Origin: Streptococcus pseudopneumoniae
GTDB lineage: Bacteria > Bacillota > Bacilli > Lactobacillales > Streptococcaceae
Reading direction: 5' to 3'
Length of the DNA stretch: 64,000 nt
Assembly: GCF_001074155.1 (NCBI RefSeq)
Contig: NZ_JUUZ01000027.1
Location: forward strand, 34,336 to 98,335
The notes below the pieces were generated by a model. The model was not told where the DNA came from and did not search any database. It was given only the letters and a program-made list of their open reading frames with translations. Of the stretch, positions 42,635 to 51,006 are shown piece by piece (the first letter of the stretch is position 1; every line of letters starts with the position of its first letter). Both the position numbers and the translations under genes were made by a program.

Positions 42635-43366
42635 TTATTGTAAGTTTACTTTGTTCTTTAAAATATAGTAGGTTCCGAGATAGAAGCCGACGCTAAGGAT
42701 TAAGTCTTTGAAAATTTCAAAGGATAATACCCAATTGTAGTCGAAATCGATGCGAAGATTTAGGGTGATAAAACCAAGGACTATTTGGATAGCGATGTAG
42801 GCGACAGCCGCAAGAGCTGTACGGTATTCATTAAAGAGTTGACCGATAGAGATAGAAAAGTAGATACAAAGGATACTTGCAAGAGTGTTAAAAATATAGG
42901 AAATCAAGGCTAACCAGAAATCATCTTGATAATTTTTGAGAATAAACTCGGCAACGTTGGATATGAAGGCGTCTGGTTGAATCATAGCAATGATAATGTA
43001 AAGACTCAAAAGAAATACTACTGTACTTGCCAAAGACCAAACAAAGGCTCCAAGGAGTTTAGAGGAGAGAATCTGGTGCTCAGATACTGGAAGGGTGAGG
43101 GTTAGATAGCCACGACGATCATAAACGCTTCCTTTAAATCGTTGAATAATCAAAATCAAGGTTGAGATACCCAAAGTAATAACCAGACCCCCAAAAACCA
43201 GAGATAGAAAGACTAACATGACAACGCCCTTGTCTTGATAATAGGTGCTTGAGAGGGTGCTGCCCTGAATTCCTATGATGACAGAGAGGGAGAGTACAGC
43301 AGCATAGAGGGCTAAATACCATTTGTTAACATTTTTAAATTCATAACGAACTAAATTCCAAAACAT
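42635..43366 (-). CDS. ABC-2 type permease
   Basis: 243 residues with six membrane segments, beginning MFWNLVRYEFKNVNKWYLALYAAVL. No conserved substrate motif. It is the last gene of a GntR-ATPase-permease operon; AAGGAGA upstream on the minus strand. Similar YtrA-controlled transporters answer cell-wall stress or antimicrobial peptides, which is a family-level inference. Confidence 0.85.
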   Translation of the reverse strand: MFWNLVRYEFKNVNKWYLALYAAVLSLSVIIGIQGSTLSSTYYQDKGVVMLVFLSLVFGGLVITLGISTLILIIQRFKGSVYDRRGYLTLTLPVSEHQILSSKLLGAFVWSLASTVVFLLSLYIIIAMIQPDAFISNVAEFILKNYQDDFWLALISYIFNTLASILCIYFSISIGQLFNEYRTALAAVAYIAIQIVLGFITLNLRIDFDYNWVLSFEIFKDLILSVGFYLGTYYILKNKVNLQ

Positions 43367-43381
43367 AATAATCTCCTTTAT

Positions 43382-44077
43382 CTAGGCTTTGAATTCATGA
43401 CGGAAGAGTTGGTCAATTGATTCACCTGACTCGTAACGAATATCATCCACATTCCCTTGACGGACGACTTTTCCATCCTTGAGAAAGACAATCTCATCCA
43501 AGATTGGTTCGATGTCCGAAATCAAGTGAGTTGAAATCAAGACAGTCGAAGTTGGAGAGTAGTTGTTGATGATGGTGTTCAAGATGTAGTCACGAGCTGC
43601 GGGATCGACCCCACCGATTGGTTCGTCAAGGACGTATAGACGAGCATCACGACTCATGACAAGGATCAATTGAACTTTTTCTTTGTTCCCTTTTGAGAGT
43701 TTCTTGAAACGGCTATTCTCATCGATACCAAGGTCACGAAGAAGACCTTGAGCACGTTCCAGATTAAAATCTTTATAGAAGGTCTTGAAAAAGGTAAGAG
43801 CTTCTTTGACCTTCATCTGTTCGTTGAGATAGGTCGTATCAGGTAGATAAGAAACGATAGCCTTAGTTGCTGGGCTTGGTTCCATACCATTGATGAGGAT
43901 ACGCCCTTGCTCTGGTTGGAGTAAACCGTTGATTAGTTTAATCAAGGTTGTCTTTCCAGAGCCGTTTGGGCCAAGGAGACCCACAATCTTTCCTGCCGGG
44001 ATTTCAAGGGAAACATTTTGAAGAGCAGGGCTTGCTCCATAGAATTTTGAAACATTTTCAAACGTTAACAAGGTCAT
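43382..44077 (-). CDS. ABC transporter ATP-binding protein
   Basis: 231 residues. Walker A GPNGSGKTT (about 35-43), signature LSKGNKEKVQLIL (slightly altered from LSGGQ), Walker B LYVLDEPIGGVDP and H-loop STHLISD. The 'GNK' type signature is common in this GntR-linked group. It lies three bases after the regulator stop and works with the permease downstream. Confidence 0.92.
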   Translation of the reverse strand: MTLLTFENVSKFYGASPALQNVSLEIPAGKIVGLLGPNGSGKTTLIKLINGLLQPEQGRILINGMEPSPATKAIVSYLPDTTYLNEQMKVKEALTFFKTFYKDFNLERAQGLLRDLGIDENSRFKKLSKGNKEKVQLILVMSRDARLYVLDEPIGGVDPAARDYILNTIINNYSPTSTVLISTHLISDIEPILDEIVFLKDGKVVRQGNVDDIRYESGESIDQLFRHEFKA

Positions 44078-44080
44078 AGT

Positions 44081-44446
44081 CTAAACTCCTTCAATATAAT
44101 CTCTCAAAACAGTTGGTAGTTCTTCTTTTTCATAGCCAAATTCTACCATGCCTGTTACAAACTGCTGCAGTTGTTCTTCAGATAGTTGCTTCCGTGATTG
44201 GAGGATTAGGTCCAAATCCTCGGTGACAAAACGCCCTGCAGTCCGCTTGGTGTATACGAAGCCTTCTCTTTCTAGGTCTGATAGGGCACGCTGGATGGTA
44301 TTAGGATTGACGCCAGCCTCGCTAGCCAGTTCTCTGACAGTTGGCAGTTGTTGGTTGGGTTCTAGTTTATGAGAAACGATTTGCAGTTTGATCTTATCCA
44401 TGATCTGCAAATAAATGGGTTTGTTGTTATCAAATGTCCAGGACAT
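44081..44446 (-). CDS. GntR-family regulator (YtrA type)
   Basis: 121 residues from MSWTFDNNKPIYLQIMDKIKLQIVSHKLEPNQQLPTVRELASEAGVNPNTIQRALSDLEREGFVYTKRTAGRFV: a GntR wHTH with only a short C-terminal tail, the YtrA subgroup. Likely represses its own operon in the absence of a cell-envelope signal. GAAAGGAGACC upstream. A double start (ATG ATG) exists; the second is nearer optimal spacing. Confidence 0.92.
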   Translation of the reverse strand: MSWTFDNNKPIYLQIMDKIKLQIVSHKLEPNQQLPTVRELASEAGVNPNTIQRALSDLEREGFVYTKRTAGRFVTEDLDLILQSRKQLSEEQLQQFVTGMVEFGYEKEELPTVLRDYIEGV

Positions 44447-44485
44447 CACGGTCTCCTTTCAACAATTTCTTTTTGTGTTACTTAA

Positions 44486-44514
44486 ATAATACAACTAAAC
44501 AAAAAACTTGTCAA
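44486..44514 (-). promoter_or_regulatory. Promoter of the GntR-ABC operon
   Basis: Minus strand TTGACA (44509-44514), 17 bases, TATTAT (44486-44491). An imperfect TGTTAC...TACAA dyad overlaps the -10 and is a candidate operator. Confidence 0.75.
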
Positions 44515-44551
44515 GCCAAAAGGAGAATTATTTTGGGAATTGCTTAAAAAA

Positions 44552-44560
44552 TGGTATAAT
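44552..44560 (+). promoter_or_regulatory. nrdR promoter, extended -10
   Basis: TG-G-TATAAT, 28 bases before the nrdR ATG. Confidence 0.6.
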
Positions 44561-44588
44561 GAAAAGAAAACGACAAGGAGGGGAAGGC

Positions 44589-45062
44589 ATGCGTTGTCCA
44601 AAATGTGGCGCTACTAAATCAAGTGTTATCGATAGCCGTCAGGCTGAAGAAGGAAATACGATTAGAAGAAGACGTGAGTGTGAAGAATGTCAGCATCGTT
44701 TTACGACCTATGAACGTGTAGAAGAGAGAACGCTGGTTGTGGTCAAGAAGGATGGCACACGGGAGCAGTTCTCCAGAGATAAAATCTTTAACGGGATTAT
44801 TCGTTCGGCTCAAAAACGTCCGGTGTCTAGTGATGAGATTGGCATGGTGGTCAATCGTATCGAACAAAAACTCCTCAGTCGCAATGATAATGAAATTCAA
44901 AGCGAAGATATTGGTTCTCTGGTCATGGAAGAATTGGCTGAACTGGATGAGATCACTTACGTTCGTTTCGCCAGCGTCTATCGTAGCTTTAAAGACGTGA
45001 GTGAGCTCGAAAATCTTCTCAAACAAATTACGCAATCTTCAAAGAAGAAAAAGGAAAAATAA
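44589..45062 (+). CDS. nrdR: Transcriptional repressor NrdR
   Basis: 157 residues from [18 protein letters not shown]; an upstream in-frame start would overlap the promoter, and AAGGAGGGG lies just before this ATG. Zinc ribbon CPKC...CEEC (residues 3-34), then an ATP-cone (about 49-139). Represses ribonucleotide reductase genes in response to dATP/ATP. The dnaB gene begins directly after its stop, the usual nrdR-dnaB-dnaI arrangement. Confidence 0.97.
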   Translation: MRCPKCGATKSSVIDSRQAEEGNTIRRRRECEECQHRFTTYERVEERTLVVVKKDGTREQFSRDKIFNGIIRSAQKRPVSSDEIGMVVNRIEQKLLSRNDNEIQSEDIGSLVMEELAELDEITYVRFASVYRSFKDVSELENLLKQITQSSKKKKEK

Positions 45063-46232
45063 ATGAAGCCTAATGATCGTTTTTCTTTTCTAAAGAATAA
45101 TCGGGTGTCGCAAGATCCCACAACTTTGGTGCAGTGCTACCTCCCGATTATCGGTCAGGATGCGCTGAGTCTTTACCTTTATACCTTAGCTTTTTGGGAT
45201 GATGGACAAAAAGAACACCTGTTTGCAGCTATCCTCAATCATCTCAATTTTGGGATGGACAGGCTGTTAAAGGCTTTTAAAATCTTGTCAGCTTTCAACT
45301 TGGTTACCCTCTATCAAAAGGGTGACGGCTATGGACTTGCTATTCAGCCGACGCTTTCTAGCTCGGATTTCTTGTGTCATACGGTTTATCGTACCTTATT
45401 GGAGAAAAAAATCGGTGAGCCAGCAGTTTCTGATTTGCGCCAAGAGCAGGCAGGCGGAGAGCCTTTGACTGTTCCTTTGAGTCAGGCCTTTCCAGAGATA
45501 GAAGAATTGACTAGTCATGATGAGACACCAGTAAAAGCTGATTTTAAAAATGATTTTGATTTGGAGCATTTTCGTCAGCTTATGGCGAGAGATAATCTCC
45601 GTTTCCAAGATGAACAGTCAGATGTCTTAGAGTTATTTAAAATTGCTGATGAGAAAAAATGGACATGGTTTGAGACTTATCAATTGGCTAAGGCGACAGC
45701 AGTTTCACAAGTTATTTCTGTCAAGCGTATGCATGAAAAATTAGCGCAAAAGCCTGTTTCGTCGGACTTTAGTCCTCAAGAAGCAACCATTATCCGAGAA
45801 GCTAAAAGCAAAACGGCCCTAGAATTTTTAGCGGGAATCAAACAAACCCGAAATGCTGGAATTATCCAAGCTGAACGCGATTTGCTAAAACAGATGGCGG
45901 ATTTGGGACTGCTTGATGAAGTCATCAATGTCGTTATACTCTTGACCTTCAATAAGGTTGATTCGGCCAATCTCAATGAAAAATATGCCATGAAAGTGGC
46001 CAATGATTACTCTTATAACAAAGTCAGGTCTGCTGAAGAAGCTGTACTTCGAATCAGAGAGAAGAATCAAAAGGGGCAAGAACAAAAATCAGCGAAGCCA
46101 AGCCAAGCCAAAAGCAATGTCCCAAAATGGAGTAATCCAGAATATAAAAATGAAACCAGCGAAGAAACTCGCTTGGAGTTAGAACGTAAGAAAAAAGAAA
46201 TGTTAGATCGATTAGGAAAAGGAGGAGACTAG
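45063..46232 (+). CDS. dnaB: Replication initiation / helicase-loading protein DnaB
   Basis: 389 residues. Gram-positive DnaB (not the helicase), which with DnaD and DnaI loads DnaC helicase. N-terminal winged-helix region with QCYLPIIGQDALSLYLYTLAFWDDG; C-terminal DnaB_2-type domain around TALEFLAGIKQTRNAGIIQAERDLLKQMADLGLLDEVINVVI; basic, glutamine-rich tail. It starts one base after nrdR and abuts dnaI. Confidence 0.93.
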   Translation: MKPNDRFSFLKNNRVSQDPTTLVQCYLPIIGQDALSLYLYTLAFWDDGQKEHLFAAILNHLNFGMDRLLKAFKILSAFNLVTLYQKGDGYGLAIQPTLSSSDFLCHTVYRTLLEKKIGEPAVSDLRQEQAGGEPLTVPLSQAFPEIEELTSHDETPVKADFKNDFDLEHFRQLMARDNLRFQDEQSDVLELFKIADEKKWTWFETYQLAKATAVSQVISVKRMHEKLAQKPVSSDFSPQEATIIREAKSKTALEFLAGIKQTRNAGIIQAERDLLKQMADLGLLDEVINVVILLTFNKVDSANLNEKYAMKVANDYSYNKVRSAEEAVLRIREKNQKGQEQKSAKPSQAKSNVPKWSNPEYKNETSEETRLELERKKKEMLDRLGKGGD

Positions 46233-47129
46233 ATGGAAAGTGTAGGAGATGTGCTTAAAGATCATCCCAGCCGTTTTCAATACCAAGACTTGGTTCAGCA
46301 GATTGTAAAAGATCCTGATGTTGCGGCTTTTATCCAGAAGGAATCTCTCAGTCAAGAGGAATTGAATCGTAGTATCTCTAAGTTTAACCAATACATCACC
46401 GAGCGAGATAAGTTTCTTCGCGGAGATACTGACTATATCGCGCGTGGTTATAAGCCCATTCTAGTTATGAATCATGGTTACGCAGATGTATCCTATGAGG
46501 AAACTCCGGAACTGATTGCGGCTGAAAAAGAAGCGGCTATCAAGAACCGTCTCAAACTGATTAATCTTCCAGCTAGTCTTAAAAAAGCTAGTTTGGCTCA
46601 AGTTGATTTGGATGATTTGGGACGTTTGCCAGTTTTTGAAAAGCTCTTTACCTTTGTTGAGCAATATCCAGAAATCCGTAAAGGTCTCTATCTCTATGGA
46701 GACTTTGGAGTTGGAAAGAGCTTTATGGTTGCTGCCCTTGCCCATGATTTGTCAGAAAAACGTGGGGTTTCATCAACCCTTCTTCACTATCCTAGCTTTG
46801 TCATTGATGTCAAAAATGCTATCGGAGATGGGAATGTTAAGACCTTGGTGGATGAAATCAAGCAAGCTGAAGTCTTGATTTTGGATGATATTGGCGCCGA
46901 GCAATCAACACCTTGGGTTCGTGATGAAGTCTTGCAAGTCATTCTCCAGTATCGTATGCAGGAAGATTTGCCAACCTTCTTTACCTCAAATTTCAATTTT
47001 GAAGATTTGGAAAAACATTTTGCTAAAGGCAAGAACGGAAACGATGAAACATGGGAAGCTAGACGCATTATGGAGCGTATCCGTTATTTAGCAGAAGAAA
47101 CACGGCTAGAAGGAGAGAATCGCCGATGA
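46233..47129 (+). CDS. dnaI: Primosomal protein DnaI (helicase loader ATPase)
   Basis: 298 residues. N-terminal DnaI_N region, then an AAA+ core with Walker A GDFGVGKS (about 154-161) and Walker B EVLILDDIGAEQ. Loads the replicative helicase onto DNA with DnaB/DnaD. GGAGGAG lies at the end of dnaB. Overlaps the nitroreductase start by four bases. Confidence 0.95.
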   Translation: MESVGDVLKDHPSRFQYQDLVQQIVKDPDVAAFIQKESLSQEELNRSISKFNQYITERDKFLRGDTDYIARGYKPILVMNHGYADVSYEETPELIAAEKEAAIKNRLKLINLPASLKKASLAQVDLDDLGRLPVFEKLFTFVEQYPEIRKGLYLYGDFGVGKSFMVAALAHDLSEKRGVSSTLLHYPSFVIDVKNAIGDGNVKTLVDEIKQAEVLILDDIGAEQSTPWVRDEVLQVILQYRMQEDLPTFFTSNFNFEDLEKHFAKGKNGNDETWEARRIMERIRYLAEETRLEGENRR

Positions 47130-47839
47130 GTGAAACAATCACCTTAATGAAATCTCATGCTTCGGTTCGCAGATTTAAAGAAGAAGCGATTCCTCAAGAG
47201 GACTTGAATGAGATTTTATCAGCTGCTCAAATGGCTTCTTCTTGGAAAAATTTCCAATCTTATTCTGTGATTCTAGTCAGAAGTCAAGAAAAGAAAGATG
47301 CTCTTTTTGAGCTAGTTCCTCAGGAAGCGATTCGTCAGTCTGCCGCCTTCCTCCTCTTTGTAGGAGATTTAAACCGTGCAGAAAAAGGGGCTCGTCTCCA
47401 TACCGATACTTTCCAACCTCAAGGGGTGGAAGGACTCCTCATTACTTCAGTAGATGCAGCCTTGGCTGGACAGAATACCTTGCTTGCGGCAGAAAGCCTT
47501 GGCTATGGTGGAGTAATCATCGGTTTGGTGCGTTACAAATCTGTTGAAGTGGCAAAATTGTTCAAGCTGCCTGACTATACCTACCCAGTTTTTGGGATTG
47601 CACTCGGTGTGCCGAACCAAAAACATGATGTAAAACCAAGATTGCCACTAGAGAATGTTGTTTTTGAGGAAGAATACCAAGAACAAACAACTGAGGCTAT
47701 TGAAGCCTATGACCGTGTGCAGACTGAATATGCAGGAGCTCGTGCGACTACCACTTGGAGTCAACGTCTTGCAGAGCAATTCGGTCAGCCTGAACCAAGC
47801 TCAACTAGAGAAAATCTTGAACAAAAGAACTTATTATAG
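47126..47839 (+). CDS. NADPH-dependent nitroreductase / FMN oxidoreductase
   Basis: 237 residues. FRP/NfsA-type nitroreductase: SVRRFKEEAIPQEDLNEILSAAQMASSWKNFQSYSVI opens the FMN-binding fold and GYGGVIIGLVRYKSVEVAKLFKLP completes it. Likely reduces flavins, quinones or nitro compounds. It is tied to dnaI by overlap although the function is unrelated. Confidence 0.88.
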   Translation: MSETITLMKSHASVRRFKEEAIPQEDLNEILSAAQMASSWKNFQSYSVILVRSQEKKDALFELVPQEAIRQSAAFLLFVGDLNRAEKGARLHTDTFQPQGVEGLLITSVDAALAGQNTLLAAESLGYGGVIIGLVRYKSVEVAKLFKLPDYTYPVFGIALGVPNQKHDVKPRLPLENVVFEEEYQEQTTEAIEAYDRVQTEYAGARATTTWSQRLAEQFGQPEPSSTRENLEQKNLL

Positions 47840-47852
47840 AAAGTGAGAAAAC

Positions 47853-49163
47853 ATGGCCTTACCAACTGTTGCCATCGTAGGACGTCCCAATGTTGGGAAA
47901 TCAACCCTGTTTAACCGTATTGCAGGGGAACGCATCTCAATCGTAGAAGATGTCGAAGGAGTGACACGGGACCGTATCTATGCTACTGGTGAATGGCTTA
48001 ACCGTTCTTTCAGTATGATTGATACTGGAGGGATTGATGATGTTGATGCTCCATTTATGGAACAAATCAAGCACCAGGCAGAGATTGCCATGGAAGAAGC
48101 TGATGTCATCGTTTTTGTAGTTTCTGGAAAAGAAGGCATCACAGATGCTGACGAATACGTAGCCCGTAAACTCTATAAAACTCATAAACCTGTTATCCTT
48201 GCAGTTAACAAGGTTGATAATCCAGAGATGCGAAATGATATCTATGATTTCTATGCTCTTGGATTGGGAGAACCATTGCCAATTTCATCTGTGCACGGGA
48301 TTGGTACAGGGGATGTACTGGATGCAATCGTCGAAAATCTTCCACATGAAGTCGAAGATGAAAATCCAGATGTCATTAAATTCAGCTTGATTGGTCGCCC
48401 GAATGTCGGAAAATCTAGCTTGATCAATGCCATCTTGGGAGAAGACCGCGTGATTGCCAGTCCTGTTGCTGGTACAACTCGTGATGCCATTGATACACAT
48501 TTTACAGATGCGGATGGCCAAGAGTTTACCATGATTGATACGGCTGGTATGCGTAAGTCTGGTAAAGTATATGAGAACACAGAAAAATACTCTGTCATGC
48601 GTGCCATGCGTGCTATTGACCGTTCAGATGTAGTCTTGATGGTCCTCAATGCTGAAGAAGGCATCCGTGAGTATGATAAGCGTATCGCTGGATTTGCCCA
48701 CGAAGCTGGTAAAGGGATGATTATCGTAGTCAATAAGTGGGATACTCTTGAAAAAGATAATCACACTATGAAAAAATGGGAAGAAGATATCCGTGAGCAG
48801 TTCCAATATCTGCCTTACGCACCGATTATCTTTGTTTCGGCCTTGACCAAGCAACGTCTCCACAAACTTCCAGAGATGATTAAAGAAATCAGCGAGAGTC
48901 AAAATACCCGTATCCCATCAGCAGTCTTGAATGATGTCATTATGGATGCTATCGCCATCAACCCAACACCGACAGACAAAGGGAAACGTCTTAAGATCTT
49001 CTATGCGACTCAAGTGGCAACTAAACCACCGACCTTTGTGATTTTTGTCAACGAAGAAGAACTGATGCACTTCTCTTACTTGCGTTTCTTGGAAAATCAA
49101 ATCCGCAAGGCCTTCGTCTTTGAGGGAACGCCAATCCATCTGATCGCAAGAAAACGGAAATAA
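47853..49163 (+). CDS. der: Ribosome biogenesis GTPase Der (EngA)
   Basis: 436 residues. Two GTPase domains in tandem with G1 motifs GRPNVGKS at about residues 9-16 and 180-187, NKVD and NKWD G4 motifs, and a C-terminal KH-like domain ending HLIARKRK. Needed for 50S subunit maturation. Separated from the nitroreductase by 13 bases with a modest ribosome binding site. Confidence 0.97.
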   Translation: MALPTVAIVGRPNVGKSTLFNRIAGERISIVEDVEGVTRDRIYATGEWLNRSFSMIDTGGIDDVDAPFMEQIKHQAEIAMEEADVIVFVVSGKEGITDADEYVARKLYKTHKPVILAVNKVDNPEMRNDIYDFYALGLGEPLPISSVHGIGTGDVLDAIVENLPHEVEDENPDVIKFSLIGRPNVGKSSLINAILGEDRVIASPVAGTTRDAIDTHFTDADGQEFTMIDTAGMRKSGKVYENTEKYSVMRAMRAIDRSDVVLMVLNAEEGIREYDKRIAGFAHEAGKGMIIVVNKWDTLEKDNHTMKKWEEDIREQFQYLPYAPIIFVSALTKQRLHKLPEMIKEISESQNTRIPSAVLNDVIMDAIAINPTPTDKGKRLKIFYATQVATKPPTFVIFVNEEELMHFSYLRFLENQIRKAFVFEGTPIHLIARKRK

Positions 49164-49173
49164 AATGATAAAA

Positions 49174-49201
49174 AGAAGAAGGTTAACAGACCTTCTTTTT
49201 T
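49174..49201 (+). terminator. der terminator
   Basis: AGAAGGT and ACCTTCT with a T run; ends the nrdR-der operon. Confidence 0.8.
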
Positions 49202-49311
49202 GTAGATGATACCAAGAGCGTAGATCTAAATTTGTCATCAAATTAACATCATTTTCCTAGTCCTTGTCACGGTTTTGTAATGGAAACGTACTTTCTTTGT
49301 AAGATTCAAAA

Positions 49312-49320
49312 TGCTATAAT
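49312..49320 (+). promoter_or_regulatory. Promoter of the TPM-LemA pair, extended -10
   Basis: TG-C-TATAAT, 36 bases before the ATG at 49356. Confidence 0.6.
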
Positions 49321-49355
49321 GCTCTAAACAATTTTCCTTGCATAAGGAGGTTATT

Positions 49356-50195
49356 ATGAAAAAAGATAGATTGTTAAAAAATCCTTTCTTGGTGCGTCTA
49401 CTTGGATTGCTGATGGCATTTTTCTTCCTATCAGCATTTACTGCACCTGAAAAACCAGACTATGGTATCTATGACCCAAATCATTATTTGACAGAGGAAG
49501 TAGTTACTCAGATTCGTGATTTGAATGAAGCCAATAGTCAAAAGGCAGAAAAGCTTCAAATAGGCGTCTATATTGTAGATAGTCTGGAAGGAGAAAGCAT
49601 TGAAACGGTGGCTAATGAAACTGCCAGGGCTTGGAAGATTGGCTATTCAGGAGATAATTTTGGAAGTCTCATTGTAGTAGCCGTTCAAGACCGTAAATCA
49701 AGAATTGAAACCAGTAATAACACCGCCATTAGAATAACGGACTATCAAACAAAACAGATCTTGGCAGCCAGCCGTACAGATTTTAAAACTGGTGACTATG
49801 GTAAAGGAATTCTAGCGATTGCCAAAGGCTTGGACAATCAGTTTTATAGAGGAAGTGGAACATTTCCATCTGATGACTCCTCTGATATCAAACGTTATTC
49901 TGATAGCATCAGTGGTAAAAAATCGAGTCGCAATAGTAGCTCGTCTAGTCATCGTAAGAACAGTGACCCTATGGACAATGTGTTTGGAGTCGGGATAATC
50001 ATTTATTTCATTATCGTATTTATAGCCATTATTAGAGGAGGAGGCGGCGGACGAGGAGGAGGTTCCTCTGACGGCGGATGGTGGTTTAGTGACTCATCCG
50101 ACTCAGGTTCTTCTTGGTCAGATTCAGGCTCAGACTCTTCTAGTAGCTGGGATGGTGGCGGCTTCGATGGCGGTGGTTCATCCGATGATTGGTGA
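49356..50195 (+). CDS. TPM-domain membrane protein with Gly/Ser-rich tail
   Basis: 279 residues from ATG 49356 (MKKDRLLKNPFLVRLLGLLMAFFFLSAFTA), with AAGGAGG upstream; a start 6 codons earlier lies at that site. Signal-like first helix, TPM (YgcG/Psb32) domain about 35-160 with YDPNHYLTEEVVTQIRDLNE, a second helix (GVGIIIYFIIVFIAII), then a tail made almost only of G, S, D and W. TPM proteins pair with LemA, encoded next, in membrane or thylakoid maintenance; the exact role is unclear. Confidence 0.88.
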   Translation: MKKDRLLKNPFLVRLLGLLMAFFFLSAFTAPEKPDYGIYDPNHYLTEEVVTQIRDLNEANSQKAEKLQIGVYIVDSLEGESIETVANETARAWKIGYSGDNFGSLIVVAVQDRKSRIETSNNTAIRITDYQTKQILAASRTDFKTGDYGKGILAIAKGLDNQFYRGSGTFPSDDSSDIKRYSDSISGKKSSRNSSSSSHRKNSDPMDNVFGVGIIIYFIIVFIAIIRGGGGGRGGGSSDGGWWFSDSSDSGSSWSDSGSDSSSSWDGGGFDGGGSSDDW

Positions 50196-50233
50196 TGCTC
50201 GTATAAAATTTAAGGAAATAAGTAGGTTTAGAT

Positions 50234-50827
50234 ATGAAAAATAAAGGAATTATTTATGTGTTGGGCATTTTGCTGGCTATTATCTTGCTTGGCGGTTGCT
50301 CAGTAGTAGGCACTTATAACGGACTTGTCTCCGAACAAACCAAGGTCGAACAAGCGCAAGCCGATGTAGCGACAGCTCTTCAACGTCGTTCTGACTTGAT
50401 TGGAAATTTGGTAGAGTCTGTAAAAGGCCAGATGAACCATGAGACAGAGGTTTTCACCAAGATTGCGGAAGCTCGTGCTAAAATTGGGAATGGCTCCGTA
50501 ACTTCAAAAGAAAATCAAGAGGCTCAAGGAGAGTTGAGCTCAGCTATTTCACGTTTGATATCGCTAACAGAAAATTATCCAGAACTCAAGAGCAATCAAA
50601 ATGTGGAACAACTCATGACAGAACTGGCTGGAAGTGAAAATCGTATTTTTGTAGCCCGCAAGGATTACAACAAAGTGGCAACAGAATACAATCAAAAATT
50701 AAGAAGCTTCCCAACAGTTCTTTTCGCCAATATGATGAACTTTAAAGAGGCAGAAACCTTTAAAGAAAGCGAAGAAGCTAAGACAGCTCCAAAGGTTGAC
50801 TTTGGCAATTCTACAACCAAAGAATAG
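50234..50827 (+). CDS. LemA family protein
   Basis: 197 residues. Lipoprotein-like N-terminus GIIYVLGILLAIILLGGCSVVG (possible lipobox LLGGC) followed by the all-helical LemA core: QADVATALQRRSDLIGNLVESVKG and NRIFVARKDYNKVATEYNQKLRSFPTVLFANMMNF. Function in the envelope unknown. Follows the TPM gene by 38 bases; terminator after it. Confidence 0.92.
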   Translation: MKNKGIIYVLGILLAIILLGGCSVVGTYNGLVSEQTKVEQAQADVATALQRRSDLIGNLVESVKGQMNHETEVFTKIAEARAKIGNGSVTSKENQEAQGELSSAISRLISLTENYPELKSNQNVEQLMTELAGSENRIFVARKDYNKVATEYNQKLRSFPTVLFANMMNFKEAETFKESEEAKTAPKVDFGNSTTKE

Positions 50828-50880
50828 TCTTGAAATTTCTAAAAGAAAATCAATGATTAGCAATAGTTTGAACATTTACA

Positions 50881-50907
50881 AAAAAAGGCTCTAAATGAGC
50901 CTTTTTT
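50881..50907 (+). terminator. lemA terminator
   Basis: AAAAAAGGCTC and GAGCCTTTTTT, loop TAAAT. Confidence 0.9.
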
Positions 50908-50932
50908 AGCTTGTATAAACACGGATTCTTTC

Positions 50933-50961
50933 TTGAAAAAGCTGGGCAAATATGCTACAAT
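50933..50961 (+). promoter_or_regulatory. secA promoter
   Basis: TTGAAA, 17 bases, TACAAT with TG-C before it. Confidence 0.8.
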
Positions 50962-51006
50962 AAAAAGAACATTCTAAAATATTCAGAATTTAAAGTAAGG
51001 AAAAAA

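Noticed and set aside
48251..48733. 160-codon minus-strand ORF inside der
   Set aside because: Shadow of a highly conserved GTPase gene; no ribosome binding site or promoter.
50911..51006. N-terminal extension of SecA
   Set aside because: It covers the -35 and -10 elements; [12 protein letters not shown] is the expected start.
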